DNA from: Malurus cyaneus samueli
Lineage: Eukaryota > Chordata > Aves > Passeriformes > Maluridae
Reading direction: 5' to 3'
NCBI GenBank assembly: GCA_009741485.1
Contig: CM019236.1
Location: 61,271,781 to 61,335,780 of the forward strand
Length of the DNA: 64,000 nucleotides
The position numbers and the translations under genes were made by a program. Of this stretch, positions 63,905 through 64,000 are shown piece by piece; within the stretch, counting starts at the first letter, position 1, and each line of letters starts with the position of its first letter. Below the pieces are notes generated by a model, which worked only from the letters and a program-made list of their open reading frames with translations, ran no database searches and was not told the DNA's origin.

Positions 63905-64000
63905 TTCCTCATTTCTGAGTTATAAAAGTGAACTCAACCCAGGTGCTGTGCTGTATATTTTTATTACTTTTTGAGACAATCTACTTTTGGCATTCCAGGA

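Noticed and set aside
1..64000. CRISPR arrays, prokaryotic operons, tRNA or rRNA genes, riboswitches
   Set aside because: I found no regularly spaced short repeats, clover-leaf candidates, rRNA blocks or compact gene clusters. The window is vertebrate-type non-coding DNA.

Overview
The window looks like gene-poor nuclear DNA from a bird, most likely a songbird. The evidence is a CR1 LINE 3' end (14741-15002), several LTR sequences of kinds I know as common in passerine genomes, AT-rich non-coding DNA and very few convincing exons. I see no prokaryotic operons, CRISPR arrays, tRNA or rRNA genes. Nearly all open frames of 60-150 codons look like chance frames.

Layout. 1-17835 is ordinary AT-rich DNA. 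It holds three candidate exons of one unidentified + strand gene (2182-2261, 2469-2784, 8789-8906), an LTR fragment near 5.4 kb and the CR1 end. A solo LTR with an ACATT target-site duplication occupies 17841-19197, followed by unique DNA to about 24060. From 24061 to about 34640 the sequence is not ordinary. It contains a 440-base loop, an error-rich inverted copy of 20551-24060, a run of exactly 25 N, and then an error-rich direct copy of roughly 17.9-24.06 kb. The loop is repeated at the end in reverse orientation. From about 34650 the quality is normal again, with a TTCC microsatellite and another LTR fragment. Then a block of about 9.2 kb appears twice in direct orientation (41483-50737 and 52801-62024). 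The copies are separated by a second run of exactly 25 N, about 2 kb of single-copy DNA and a diverged LTR. The left edge of the block lies inside an LTR in both copies. The end of the window has a CpG-rich stretch followed by a run of 26 A.

I do not find a new biological system. The strongest signals concern how this sequence was put together. The fold-back at 24-34 kb is best explained by an uncorrected long read with a missed hairpin adapter that was placed in a scaffold gap. The 9.2 kb duplication is best explained by two haplotypes laid end to end, possibly a heterozygous LTR-LTR deletion. Both are inferences from pattern and each has a clear test. The biologically interesting remainder is the small exon set at 2-9 kb, the clean solo LTR, the apparently chimeric LTR at 41 kb and the CpG-rich stretch with an A tail.
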